NCBI GenBank assembly: GCA_946612185.1
Contig: CAMOEP010000155.1
Span: forward strand, 1 to 6,071
Reading direction: 5' to 3'
From: an uncultured Ruminococcus sp.
Lineage (GTDB): Bacteria; Bacillota; Clostridia; Oscillospirales; Ruminococcaceae
Length of the DNA stretch: 6,071 nt
In this document: piece by piece, positions 1-6,068 of the stretch
Numbering within the stretch: the first letter of the stretch is position 1
Layout of the letters: every line of letters begins with the position of its first letter
Notes under the pieces: generated by a model
What the model saw: only the letters and a program-made list of their open reading frames with translations
The model's database searches: none
Told to the model about the DNA's origin: nothing
Program-made: the position numbers and the translations under genes

Positions 1-1
1 G

Positions 2-64
2 GTTGTCCCCTTTGGCGGAACGTCCGTAAAACAGACAAATTTAGTAAAAGAAACGGGCGACTAA
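2..64 (+). CDS. C-terminal end of an unidentified protein (partial, runs off the left edge)
   Basis: Frame 2 is open from the window edge to a TAA at 62-64 and gives about 20 residues beginning VVPFGGTSVK and ending KETGD. It is followed about 35 nt later by a hairpin with T-runs on both sides, which is where a rightward gene would be expected to terminate. The piece is too short to assign to a family. Frame 1 is also open, to a TGA at 88-90, but its product is a lysine- and arginine-rich string that looks less protein-like. The call rests on position and composition only, so a chance open frame cannot be excluded. Confidence 0.3.
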   Translation, partial: VVPFGGTSVKQTNLVKETGD

Positions 65-99
65 AAAATTACCCAAAAAGTAAATGCTGATGACCTGAT

Positions 100-141
100 A
101 AAAAAGCAGTACACTTTTTACGCAAGAGTACTGCCTTTTTG
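100..141. terminator. Bidirectional Rho-independent terminator at the end of bioY
   Basis: GCAGTAC (106-112) pairs with GTACTGC (128-134). After one A-A mismatch the stem continues as CTT (114-116) with AAG (124-126), around a 7-nt loop. An A-run (101-105) lies on one side and a T-run (136-140) on the other, so a U-tract follows the stem in either direction. Read leftward, the structure starts directly after the bioY stop codon at 142-144. Read rightward, it could end the gene fragment at 2-64. The convergent layout fits a shared terminator. Confidence 0.85.
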
Positions 142-720
142 TCATATCTTAACGTATTTCTTCAGCTTGTCCGACAATACCACCGCCACAGCCATTTTTA
201 TCAGGTCAGCAAGAATAAACGGGCTTACGCAAAGCTTTATCGCCTGCAAAACCGTAAACGCCTTTCCCTGACCGGCATAGACGTGAATGAACCAGGCAGT
301 TCCGAAGCTGTAGCACACGGCAGTACCGAGGATAAGCGCTATTACCCTGATGGCGTAGTAAACCTCCTTGCTGTCGGTCTTTATCATTTCAGCCGCCCGG
401 AAAATGAGGGTAATGAACACGAATCCGATGATATACCCTCCCGTAGGGCCGAGAAGAACTCCCAGACCGCTTTTGAATCCTGAGAAAACCGGCAGACCGA
501 TAGCACCAAGCATCATATACACGATAACAGTGAAAAAGCTGTTCTTTCCGCCAATGAGCATACACGCACAGAATACCGCAAAGGTCTGCAAGGTGAACGG
601 CACTTCCATGGGCACTGAGATCCATGAAAAACCCGCCATAATAACCGCCATAAGTGGAATGATAACAAGTTCCCTGACCGTAAACAGGCTTTTGCCCGGA
701 CGGGAAACAGAATCAGTCAT
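142..720 (-). CDS. bioY: Biotin transporter substrate-binding subunit BioY (ECF S component)
   Basis: A 192-residue integral membrane protein of the BioY family, the biotin-capturing S component of energy-coupling-factor importers. The length and about six hydrophobic segments are normal for the family. Visible signatures are VPFTLQTFAVF (residues 40-50), a glycine-rich central block with LGAIGLPVF (71-79) and GPTGGY (91-96), a GTAWF segment (140-144), and a C-terminal PFILADLIK (167-175) with the Asp and Lys typical of BioY. No EcfA or EcfT gene is adjacent, so it probably uses a shared energising module encoded elsewhere, as solitary BioY proteins in Firmicutes do (inference). I chose the ATG at 720-718 because GGAGGTG lies 5 nt upstream. 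The in-frame ATG at 750 lies upstream of the predicted transcription start and has no ribosome binding site. Its own consensus promoter and a terminator make it a single-gene unit. Confidence 0.93.
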   Translation of the reverse strand: MTDSVSRPGKSLFTVRELVIIPLMAVIMAGFSWISVPMEVPFTLQTFAVFCACMLIGGKNSFFTVIVYMMLGAIGLPVFSGFKSGLGVLLGPTGGYIIGFVFITLIFRAAEMIKTDSKEVYYAIRVIALILGTAVCYSFGTAWFIHVYAGQGKAFTVLQAIKLCVSPFILADLIKMAVAVVLSDKLKKYVKI

Positions 721-756
721 AAAAACACCTCCGATGTGATTATACCACACCGGAGG
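721..756 (-). terminator. Inverted repeat between copA and bioY: likely copA terminator and/or bioY operator
   Basis: CCTCCG (728-733) and CGGAGG (751-756) form a 6-bp stem. After one mismatch, TGTG (735-738) pairs with CACA (746-749), leaving a 7-nt loop. Read leftward, in copA mRNA, the hairpin is followed by TG and then five Ts (725-721), which resembles an intrinsic terminator 35 nt past the copA stop. The same bases contain the bioY -10 in the loop region and most of its ribosome binding site in the distal arm. The repeat may therefore terminate copA, block bioY translation on read-through mRNA, bind a dimeric repressor as DNA, or do several of these. The stem is visible; the function is inferred. 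Confidence 0.6.
726..732 (-). promoter_or_regulatory. Ribosome binding site of bioY
   Basis: GGAGGTG on the minus strand, with 5 nt to the ATG at 720. It fixes the bioY start. With the promoter at 739-767, transcription should begin near 732, so the message would start essentially at this site with a leader of only about 12 nt. In any longer message arriving from copA, most of this site would lie in one arm of the inverted repeat at 728-756. Confidence 0.85.
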
Positions 757-767
757 CTGTTTGTCAA
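739..767 (-). promoter_or_regulatory. Consensus sigma-A promoter of bioY with extended -10
   Basis: On the minus strand TTGACA (767-762) and TATAAT (744-739) are both perfect consensus hexamers with the ideal 17-bp spacer. A TGG just before the -10 makes it an extended -10. A/T-rich sequence (about 780-769) directly upstream of the -35 resembles an UP element. So strong a promoter on a vitamin transporter suggests that control comes from a repressor. The dyad at 728-756, centred on the -10, is the obvious candidate site, but no regulator can be named from sequence. Confidence 0.88.
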
Positions 768-791
768 CTATATTTTATTAACAGGGTGACG

Positions 792-3323
792 TTATTTTAA
801 TCCTTTAAACTTATAACCTGCGCCCTCGACAGCTTTCCTGACTGCCTTTTCGCTGACTTCCCCGCTCACCACAATAACGGCGATGTCCTTTTCGTGGCTG
901 GGGGAAGCGGACTCGATTCCGGGAACTGCTTCAAGCGCAGATTTTATGCGGTTTTCGCAATGCTGGCACATCATGCCCTTGATGGAAACGGTTTTCCTCT
1001 CGCCGGAAACCTGCTTGGAAAGGTCGATGTCGATACCGCCGAGAGAGTCCTTTGCGGGCTTGTCTTTGGAGGTGTCGTGAAGTTTGAACAGGTTCAGGCG
1101 GAGAGCATTTGTGACTACAAAGAAGCTTGACAGACTCATTGCCGCCGCACCGAACATAGGGTTCAGTTCCCAGCCGAAAAGGTGGACGTAAGCACCGGCG
1201 GCAAGTGGGATTCCGATAACGTTGTAGAAGAACGCCCAGAACAGGTTCTCCTTGATGTTCCGGAGAGTAGCACGGCTAAGCCGCACCGCTGCCGGAACGT
1301 CGCTCAGCCTGCTTTTCACAAGTACGATATCCGCCGCATCAATGGCGATATCCGTACCTGCTCCGATAGCGATACCGGTATCAGCCCGTGTAAGCGCCGG
1401 AGCGTCGTTGATACCGTCGCCCACCATAGCCACCTTGCCAAGTTTTTTCAGCCTGCGGATAACGTTTTCCTTGCCGTCCGGGAGAACACCTGCGATAACC
1501 TTGTCAACGCCTGCCTGAGCGCCTATAGCTTCGGCGGTTTTCTCGTTGTCGCCGGTGAGCATGATTACCTTGATGCCCATAGCTTTAAGCTGGCGGATAG
1601 CTTCGGGGCTGTCCTCTTTGATAACGTCCGCAACGGCGATAATTCCCAGGAACTTGCCGTTTTCAGCGAACAGCAGCGGAGTTTTTCCCTGCTGAGCAAG
1701 GCTTTGTGCGGTATCGGAGAACTCACCCTTGTTTCCGATAATTTCCCCGATATACTTCATACTTCCGCCCACAGCCTCTCTGCCGTTCACCTGAGCTTTC
1801 AGACCATTTCCGGCAACAGCTTCAAATCCCTCAGCCTTGTCCGGCTCGATGCCAATTTCACGGGACTTCGTTACCACCGCTTTGGCAAGAGGGTGTTCGC
1901 TCATGACCTCAAGCGAGCAGGCAAGTTTCATAAGGCTATGCTGGGAAACTCCCTCCGCCGGGAGGATATCAGTGACTACCGGTTCACCTTTAGTGATAGT
2001 GCCGGTCTTGTCAAGTGCGATCATCTGGACTTTTCCGGCTTCTTCCAGAGAAACGGCGGTCTTGAAAAGTATGCCGTTTTTAGCACCTACGCCGTTTCCC
2101 ACCATGATAGCCACGGGAGTTGCCAGACCCAGAGCGCAGGGACAGCTTATGACAAGCACGGCTATTCCACGTTCCAGAGCGTAGCCGAAGGACTGCCCCA
2201 CCAGAAGCCAGATAATGACGGTGATAACCGCCACGGCGATGACTGCCGGAACGAACACGCCGGAAACCTTGTCAGCGATTTTTGCAATTGGTGCTTTCGT
2301 GGCTGCCGCATCGCTGACCATGCGGATAATTTCGGAGATCGTGGTATCCTCGCCAACCTTAGTTGCCTGACATTTCAGGAAACCGGACTGGTTCACTGTA
2401 GCGGCGCAAACATTATCGCCGGGAACTTTGTCAACCGGGATACTCTCGCCGGTGAGGGAGGACTCGTCCACGGCACTTTCGCCCTCGGAAACGATACCGT
2501 CCACGGGAATACTCTCACCAGGGCGCACAGCGAAGAAGTCACCGATGCGAACCTGCTCCACGGGAACTGTAACTTCGCCGCCGTCCCGGATAATGTTTGC
2601 GGTCTTGGGCGCAAGCTTCATCAGCCCTTTCAGAGCGTCTGTGGTTTTGCCTTTAGAGCGTGCTTCAAGCATTTTACCCACGGTGATTAAAGTGAGTATC
2701 ATTGCGGCAGACTCAAAGTAGAAGTTCATCATAAGCTTCATGACCCTATCGCTGTCGCCGTTTAGCTGCGCCGAAGTCATCTGGAACAGCACATACACGC
2801 TCCAGGCGAATGAAGCCGCCGACCCCATAGCCACAAGAGTGTCCATATTCGGCGCTCTGTGCCATAGACTGCGGAAACCGCTGATGAAGAACTTCTGGTT
2901 TATGACCATGACTATTCCGGAAAGGAGCATCTGCACAAGTCCCATAGCGACGTGGTTTCCCTCGAAAAAGGCGGGCAGGGGAGCGCCCCACATCATGTGT
3001 CCCATTGAGAAATACATCAGTACAATGAGGAATCCCAGGGAAGCCAGAAGCCGCCGTTTCAGCTTAGGTGTTTCATGGTCAGCGAGAGCGTCCTCACTTA
3101 CCGCCGGAGTACTTGTTCCGCCTGCTCCCTTTATGGAAGCGCCGTAGCCTGCCTCCTGAACGGCAGATATTATCGCCTCCGGGGAAGCAGTTCCCTCAAC
3201 TCCCATAGAGTTAGTCAGAAGGCTTACCGAGCAGGAGGTAACGCCCTCCACGGAATTGACCGCTTTCTCGACCCTTGCGCTGCACGCCGCACAGCTCATA
3301 CCGGTAACATTGTATTGTTCCAT
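792..3323 (-). CDS. copA: Copper-exporting P1B-1-type ATPase CopA with N- and C-terminal HMA domains
   Basis: An 843-residue ATP-driven Cu+ exporter of the inner membrane. An N-terminal heavy-metal-associated (HMA) domain carries GMSCAAC (Cys 11 and 14). TM1-TM4 lie at about 92-220. The actuator domain has TGES (291-294). The TM6 metal site is CPC (394-396). The phosphorylated Asp is D438 in DKTGT, the nucleotide domain has the SEHP histidine (477), and the hinge has GDGIND (635-640). TM7 carries YN (700-701) and TM8 carries MSLSS (729-733). CPC plus YN plus MxxSS is the Cu+ signature and argues against Zn or Cd. After a charged linker (about 748-775) comes a second HMA domain with MMCQHC (Cys 786 and 789), which resembles a fused CopZ-type domain. 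At 843 residues it is longer than one-HMA CopA proteins by about this domain. The start at 3323 places AAAGGA 9 nt upstream. No copper sensor gene is adjacent. Confidence 0.96.
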   Translation of the reverse strand: MEQYNVTGMSCAACSARVEKAVNSVEGVTSCSVSLLTNSMGVEGTASPEAIISAVQEAGYGASIKGAGGTSTPAVSEDALADHETPKLKRRLLASLGFLIVLMYFSMGHMMWGAPLPAFFEGNHVAMGLVQMLLSGIVMVINQKFFISGFRSLWHRAPNMDTLVAMGSAASFAWSVYVLFQMTSAQLNGDSDRVMKLMMNFYFESAAMILTLITVGKMLEARSKGKTTDALKGLMKLAPKTANIIRDGGEVTVPVEQVRIGDFFAVRPGESIPVDGIVSEGESAVDESSLTGESIPVDKVPGDNVCAATVNQSGFLKCQATKVGEDTTISEIIRMVSDAAATKAPIAKIADKVSGVFVPAVIAVAVITVIIWLLVGQSFGYALERGIAVLVISCPCALGLATPVAIMVGNGVGAKNGILFKTAVSLEEAGKVQMIALDKTGTITKGEPVVTDILPAEGVSQHSLMKLACSLEVMSEHPLAKAVVTKSREIGIEPDKAEGFEAVAGNGLKAQVNGREAVGGSMKYIGEIIGNKGEFSDTAQSLAQQGKTPLLFAENGKFLGIIAVADVIKEDSPEAIRQLKAMGIKVIMLTGDNEKTAEAIGAQAGVDKVIAGVLPDGKENVIRRLKKLGKVAMVGDGINDAPALTRADTGIAIGAGTDIAIDAADIVLVKSRLSDVPAAVRLSRATLRNIKENLFWAFFYNVIGIPLAAGAYVHLFGWELNPMFGAAAMSLSSFFVVTNALRLNLFKLHDTSKDKPAKDSLGGIDIDLSKQVSGERKTVSIKGMMCQHCENRIKSALEAVPGIESASPSHEKDIAVIVVSGEVSEKAVRKAVEGAGYKFKGLK

Positions 3324-3332
3324 AAACATCAT

Positions 3333-3338
3333 TCCTTT
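3333..3338 (-). promoter_or_regulatory. Ribosome binding site that decides the copA start
   Basis: AAAGGA on the minus strand is followed by ATG ATG TTT ATG. It touches the first ATG (3332) and is 3 nt from the second (3329). It is 9 nt from the third (3323), which gives normal spacing. The third ATG also begins [11 protein letters not shown], a typical N-terminus for this family. Confidence 0.75.
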
Positions 3339-3354
3339 ACATAACTCAATGTTA
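3337..3354. promoter_or_regulatory. Imperfect dyad over the predicted copA transcription start
   Basis: TTACAT (3337-3342) and ATGTTA (3349-3354) form an inverted repeat with one mismatch and a 6-bp centre. It covers the predicted start (about 3350) and reaches the ribosome binding site of copA. This is a sensible place for a repressor, but it does not match the CopY box (TACA-N2-TGTA), nor a G/C-rich CsoR site. In such A/T-rich DNA it may be chance. Confidence 0.25.
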
Positions 3355-3356
3355 AT

Positions 3357-3384
3357 ATTATATCACAAAATTTTCAGAAATCAA
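3357..3384 (-). promoter_or_regulatory. Predicted copA promoter
   Basis: On the minus strand TTGATT (3384-3379), a 16-bp spacer and TATAAT (3362-3357) preceded by TGA make an extended -10 promoter. The predicted start is near 3350, giving a leader of roughly 27 nt before the ATG at 3323. The -35 lies 4 bp from the -35 of the divergent promoter. Confidence 0.72.
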
Positions 3385-3388
3385 GCGA

Positions 3389-3417
3389 TTGAAAACCAAG
3401 GTAAACAGTGGTATACT
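3389..3417 (+). promoter_or_regulatory. Predicted promoter of the divergent P-type ATPase gene
   Basis: TTGAAA (3389-3394), a 17-bp spacer and TATACT (3412-3417) preceded by TGG make an extended -10 promoter. The start is expected at about 3424, so the leader is about 14 nt. A TATAAT at 3417-3422 has no matching -35 and would start transcription inside the ribosome binding site, so it is less likely to be the -10. Confidence 0.7.
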
Positions 3418-3425
3418 ATAATAAA

Positions 3426-3432
3426 GAGGTGA
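3426..3432 (+). promoter_or_regulatory. Ribosome binding site of the divergent P-type ATPase gene
   Basis: GAGGTGA lies 5 nt before the ATG at 3438 and selects it over the in-frame GTG at 3408. That GTG precedes the -10 element and would not be in the message. Confidence 0.8.
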
Positions 3433-3437
3433 GAGTG

Positions 3438-5795
3438 ATGAATACTGATAAAGCGTCTGTTATGAGATATAGTCCTGGTGCTGATGAGGGACTTGACAGC
3501 TTACAGGTAAAGGAGAGGGTAGCCGCAGGGCTGGTAAATACTCCTGCAAAGCCGCCGGGAAAGTCTGTCAGGGACATAATTGCGGATAATCTGTTCACCT
3601 ATTTTAACCTTATTTTCCTGATACTTGCCTTGCTTGTGGTATACGCCGGAACTTACCGTGACCTGACGTTCGTGCCGATAATCGTTGCCAATACTCTTAT
3701 CGGAATAGTTCAGGAACTTCGCTCGAAGAAAGTCCTGGACAAGCTGACCATGCTTCACGCACCAGTCACACGGGTCATTCGGGAAGGCGCAGAGCAGACC
3801 ATTCCTTCCTGCGATGCGGTGCTTGATGATATAGCGGTATTCCGTGCCGGCGACCAGATAACCGCCGATGCACAGATAGTTACCGGAACGGTGTCCGTGA
3901 ACGAGGCACTCCTTACAGGGGAATCCGATGAGATAACAAAGTCCGTGGGAGATACGCTGATGTCGGGCAGTTTTGTAGTGTCTGGAAACTGCTGTGCGAG
4001 ACTTGACAAAGTGGGGGCGCAGTCATACATTTCCCGGCTGACCATTCAGGCGAAGCAGATGAAAAAAGGCGAGCAGTCGGAAATGATACGCTCCCTGAAC
4101 CGTATTGTAAAGCTGGTGGGTATAATCATAATCCCCCTGGGCATCATGCTTTTCTGCCAGCAGTATATCATCGAGGGGACAGACAAAAGTACGTCCATAC
4201 AGTCAATGGTAGCGGCTATACTGGGCATGATACCGGAGGGACTTTTCCTGCTCGCCAGTACTACACTTGCCATTAGTGCAATGTCGCTTGCCAGAAACCG
4301 GGTGCTTGTCCACGATATGAAGTGCATCGAGACACTTGCCCGTGCGGACGTTCTGTGCGTTGACAAGACAGGTACTATCACCGAGGCGGATATGAGCGTA
4401 TCGGAAATAGTTCCCCTGAGCGACGACTTCACAGACGAGGAACTATCCGGGCTGCTGAGTGATTTTGTATCAGCCCAGTCAGCGGACAATGCAACAATGG
4501 CAGCTATGAAGAACCATTTCTGTACTCCCACCGGCAGGCAGCGAATGAGCGTTACCGGATTCTCGCCGGAATTTAAGTACAGCAGTGTTACATTCCGTGA
4601 GGGAGCATATGTTCTCGGCGCACCGGAGTTTCTGCTATCGCCAGAGGGTATGCAGAAAGTTTACAGTGAGATACGCAATAGGCGTGGGAGCAGAGTTCTG
4701 CTGTTTGGACGTGTGAAAAATGTTCCGGAGGGCAGGGCGCTTGATGAAGGCGCAGAGCCGATATGCCTTGTGGTACTTGAAAACCCAGTCCGCAGTAATG
4801 CGCCGGATACGTTCCGTTTCTTTGCGGAGCAGGGGGTTCAGATAAAGGTCATATCCGGCGACGAGCCGATGACTGTATCCCTTGTTGCAAAGCAGGCAGG
4901 AATAAGCGGTGCGGAAAACTATGTGGACGCATCTACCCTTACCACAGCTCGTTCCCTTGAAGATGCCGCAAGCCGGTACACGGTCTTTGGCAGAGTTACC
5001 CCGGAGCAAAAGCGTGGACTGATAGCCGCTCTGAAATCAGCAGGGCATACCGTAGCAATGACGGGCGACGGCGTGAACGATGTCCTTGCGCTGAAAGATG
5101 CTGACTGCTCCATTGCAATGGCATCAGGCAGCGAAGCGGCTGCCCAGGCTTCTCAACTGGTGCTTCTTGACTCTGACTTCTCGAAAATGCCGGAGGTAGT
5201 AATGGAGGGGCGGAAAGTCGTGAACAATCTGGAACGTTCCGGCAGTCTTTTTCTTGTGAAGAACGTATTCTCGCTGCTGCTTGCGCTGACCTCACTGTTT
5301 CTGAGCATGACCTATCCGCTGAAACCGGCAAATGTGTCGCTTGTGAGTATGTTCACCATAGGGATACCGGCATTTCTGCTGTCCCAGATACCGAACCGTG
5401 AGCTTATCCGTGGACGTTTCCTGAAAAATATACTGCTGAAAGCCATACCCGCCGGGATAACCGATACAGTGATAGTCTGCGCAATGGTATTTTTCGGCAG
5501 CATATTCGGTGCGGATTCCGGTGACATTGCAACCGCTTCCACTATACTCCTCTCGGCGGTGGGACTTATGATAGTTTACAGTATCAGCAAGCCAATGAAC
5601 AGCGTTAAATGGGGGATATGGCTGTTTTGTGCCGCAGGACTGGCGGTATGTATGGTTTTCGTCAGTGACTTCTTTGCAATATCGTCCATGTCAGTGCAGT
5701 GCGTGCTGTTGTGTGTGAACTTCTCGATAATTGCCGAGCCGCTTCTGAGATATCTTACAAGATTTACGGAATTTCTTAACCGACGGACTTTGTGA
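3438..5795 (+). CDS. Cation-translocating P-type ATPase, CtpE/Exp7-like (probable Ca2+ or related cation pump)
   Basis: A 785-residue inner-membrane P-type ATPase with about ten membrane helices: two near 50-95, two at 222-240 and 252-280, and six between 605 and 768. Catalytic motifs are complete: TGES (160-163), phosphorylated D309 in DKTGT, TPEQK (521-525) and GDGVND (543-548). TM4 carries PEGL (266-269) followed by a loop with VLVHDMKCIETLARADV, and the TM6 region has TIGIPAFLLSQIPNRE. These features match the CtpE group rather than heavy-metal pumps, since there is no HMA domain and no CPC. The nucleotide domain is compact and has LGAPE (393-397) where classical P2 pumps have KGAPE. Mycobacterial CtpE has been linked to Ca2+ uptake, but the substrate and direction here are not provable from sequence. 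It is transcribed divergently from copA with its own promoter. No clear terminator follows. Confidence 0.88.
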   Translation: MNTDKASVMRYSPGADEGLDSLQVKERVAAGLVNTPAKPPGKSVRDIIADNLFTYFNLIFLILALLVVYAGTYRDLTFVPIIVANTLIGIVQELRSKKVLDKLTMLHAPVTRVIREGAEQTIPSCDAVLDDIAVFRAGDQITADAQIVTGTVSVNEALLTGESDEITKSVGDTLMSGSFVVSGNCCARLDKVGAQSYISRLTIQAKQMKKGEQSEMIRSLNRIVKLVGIIIIPLGIMLFCQQYIIEGTDKSTSIQSMVAAILGMIPEGLFLLASTTLAISAMSLARNRVLVHDMKCIETLARADVLCVDKTGTITEADMSVSEIVPLSDDFTDEELSGLLSDFVSAQSADNATMAAMKNHFCTPTGRQRMSVTGFSPEFKYSSVTFREGAYVLGAPEFLLSPEGMQKVYSEIRNRRGSRVLLFGRVKNVPEGRALDEGAEPICLVVLENPVRSNAPDTFRFFAEQGVQIKVISGDEPMTVSLVAKQAGISGAENYVDASTLTTARSLEDAASRYTVFGRVTPEQKRGLIAALKSAGHTVAMTGDGVNDVLALKDADCSIAMASGSEAAAQASQLVLLDSDFSKMPEVVMEGRKVVNNLERSGSLFLVKNVFSLLLALTSLFLSMTYPLKPANVSLVSMFTIGIPAFLLSQIPNRELIRGRFLKNILLKAIPAGITDTVIVCAMVFFGSIFGADSGDIATASTILLSAVGLMIVYSISKPMNSVKWGIWLFCAAGLAVCMVFVSDFFAISSMSVQCVLLCVNFSIIAEPLLRYLTRFTEFLNRRTL

Positions 5796-5846
5796 ATGAA
5801 TATTTCGGTACAGGAATTGTCGAAAACACTGAACATGATGAAGTAA
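5796..5846 (+). other. 16-codon open frame directly after the ATPase stop (possible remnant)
   Basis: An ATG abuts the ATPase stop codon (TGA then ATG) and gives MNISVQELSKTLNMMK before a TAA at 5844. The wording resembles the first helices of a small DNA-binding protein, but no ribosome binding site precedes it and it is very short. It could be the stub of a decayed gene, or chance. Confidence 0.15.
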
Positions 5847-5907
5847 CTGCTCAGTTGACCTGTTTGGTTTGACCGTCAGGGCAACAGCCTTTACTTTCCG
5901 TGAAACA

Positions 5908-5939
5908 TTTTCCGCCATACAGGAAAACTGCCGGTTTCC
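5908..5939. repeat. Overlapping inverted repeats TTTTCC / GGAAAA / TTTCC
   Basis: TTTTCC (5908-5913) can pair with GGAAAA (5922-5927) across 8 nt. The same GGAAA (5922-5926) can instead pair with TTTCC (5935-5939). The two stems exclude each other. Each is short and neither has a U-tract. Confidence 0.45.
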
Positions 5940-5952
5940 GTAGAAAGCCATG

Positions 5953-5972
5953 CGCCGGAATTATTTCCGGCG
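5953..5972. repeat. Perfect 8-bp hairpin CGCCGGAA-TTAT-TTCCGGCG
   Basis: A perfect 8-bp stem with a 4-nt loop, G/C-rich at its base. No T-run follows on the plus strand (ACAGGC) or the minus strand, so it is not a standard intrinsic terminator, although it could slow transcription from the ATPase gene 157 nt upstream. Confidence 0.7.
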
Positions 5973-5984
5973 ACAGGCTGGTAA

Positions 5985-6005
5985 GGGTCTGTACCCTCTT
6001 GGGTA
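5985..6005. repeat. Alternating GGGT / TACCC / GGGTA hairpins
   Basis: GGGT (5985-5988) can pair with ACCC (5993-5996). The same TACCC (5992-5996) can instead pair with GGGTA (6001-6005) across the loop TCTT. Only one stem can form at a time. The second is followed directly by TCCGG. Confidence 0.5.
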
Positions 6006-6015
6006 TCCGGAAAAC

Positions 6016-6035
6016 TTGCCGGTAAAAATCGGCAA
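6016..6035. repeat. Hairpin TTGCCG / CGGCAA
   Basis: A 6-bp stem, TTGCCG (6016-6021) with CGGCAA (6030-6035), has an A-rich 8-nt loop. The sequence after it is purine-rich rather than T-rich, so it is not a terminator on the plus strand. Confidence 0.5.
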
Positions 6036-6057
6036 AGGTGGGGAAAAAGGGGGTTCA

Positions 6058-6068
6058 GGAAAGGGGAG
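6058..6068 (+). promoter_or_regulatory. Possible ribosome binding site of a gene beyond the right edge
   Basis: GGAAAGGGGAG lies at the extreme right edge and would suit a start codon a few bases past 6071. The gene itself is not in the window, so this is a suggestion only. Confidence 0.25.

Larger units (their letters stand above)
5922..6023 (+). repeat. Near-identical direct repeat GGAAAACT(T)GCCGGT
   Basis: GGAAAACTGCCGGT (5922-5935) recurs as GGAAAACTTGCCGGT (6009-6023) with a single inserted T. The copies begin 87 nt apart and flank the hairpins at 5953-6005. Only these two copies are seen. Confidence 0.6.

Noticed and set aside
718..750. Upstream bioY start at 750 giving 10 more residues
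   Set aside because: That ATG lies upstream of the predicted transcription start and has no ribosome binding site, whereas the ATG at 720 has GGAGGTG at the right distance.
761..784. BirA-like half sites TGTTAA and GTTGACA upstream of bioY
   Set aside because: The halves match only partly and are 8 bp apart, much closer than in known BirA operators. One of them is simply the -35 element.
1182..2690. A 502-codon open frame on the plus strand, antisense to copA
   Set aside because: It lies wholly opposite a clear copA with all catalytic motifs. The product is rich in His, Cys and Ser without domains, and it has no ribosome binding site or promoter. It is a codon-usage shadow.
792..3323. Zn/Cd/Pb-type (P1B-2) assignment for the minus-strand ATPase
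   Set aside because: CPC in TM6 with YN in TM7 and MxxSS in TM8 is the Cu+ set. The Zn-type TM8 aspartate motif is absent.
3408..3437. GTG start at 3408 for the rightward ATPase
   Set aside because: It precedes the -10 hexamer and would not be transcribed from the predicted promoter. The ATG at 3438 has a good ribosome binding site.
3324..3437. Riboswitch or long structured leader for either divergent gene
   Set aside because: The predicted leaders are about 27 and 14 nt, too short for any known riboswitch.
5691..5951. An 86-codon minus-strand frame overlapping the ATPase 3' end
   Set aside because: It runs antisense through coding sequence and the hairpin region, has no evident ribosome binding site, and shows no recognisable domain.
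5922..6035. CRISPR-like repeats
   Set aside because: There are only two short copies with a one-base difference and no regular spacers. Nearby cas genes are absent.
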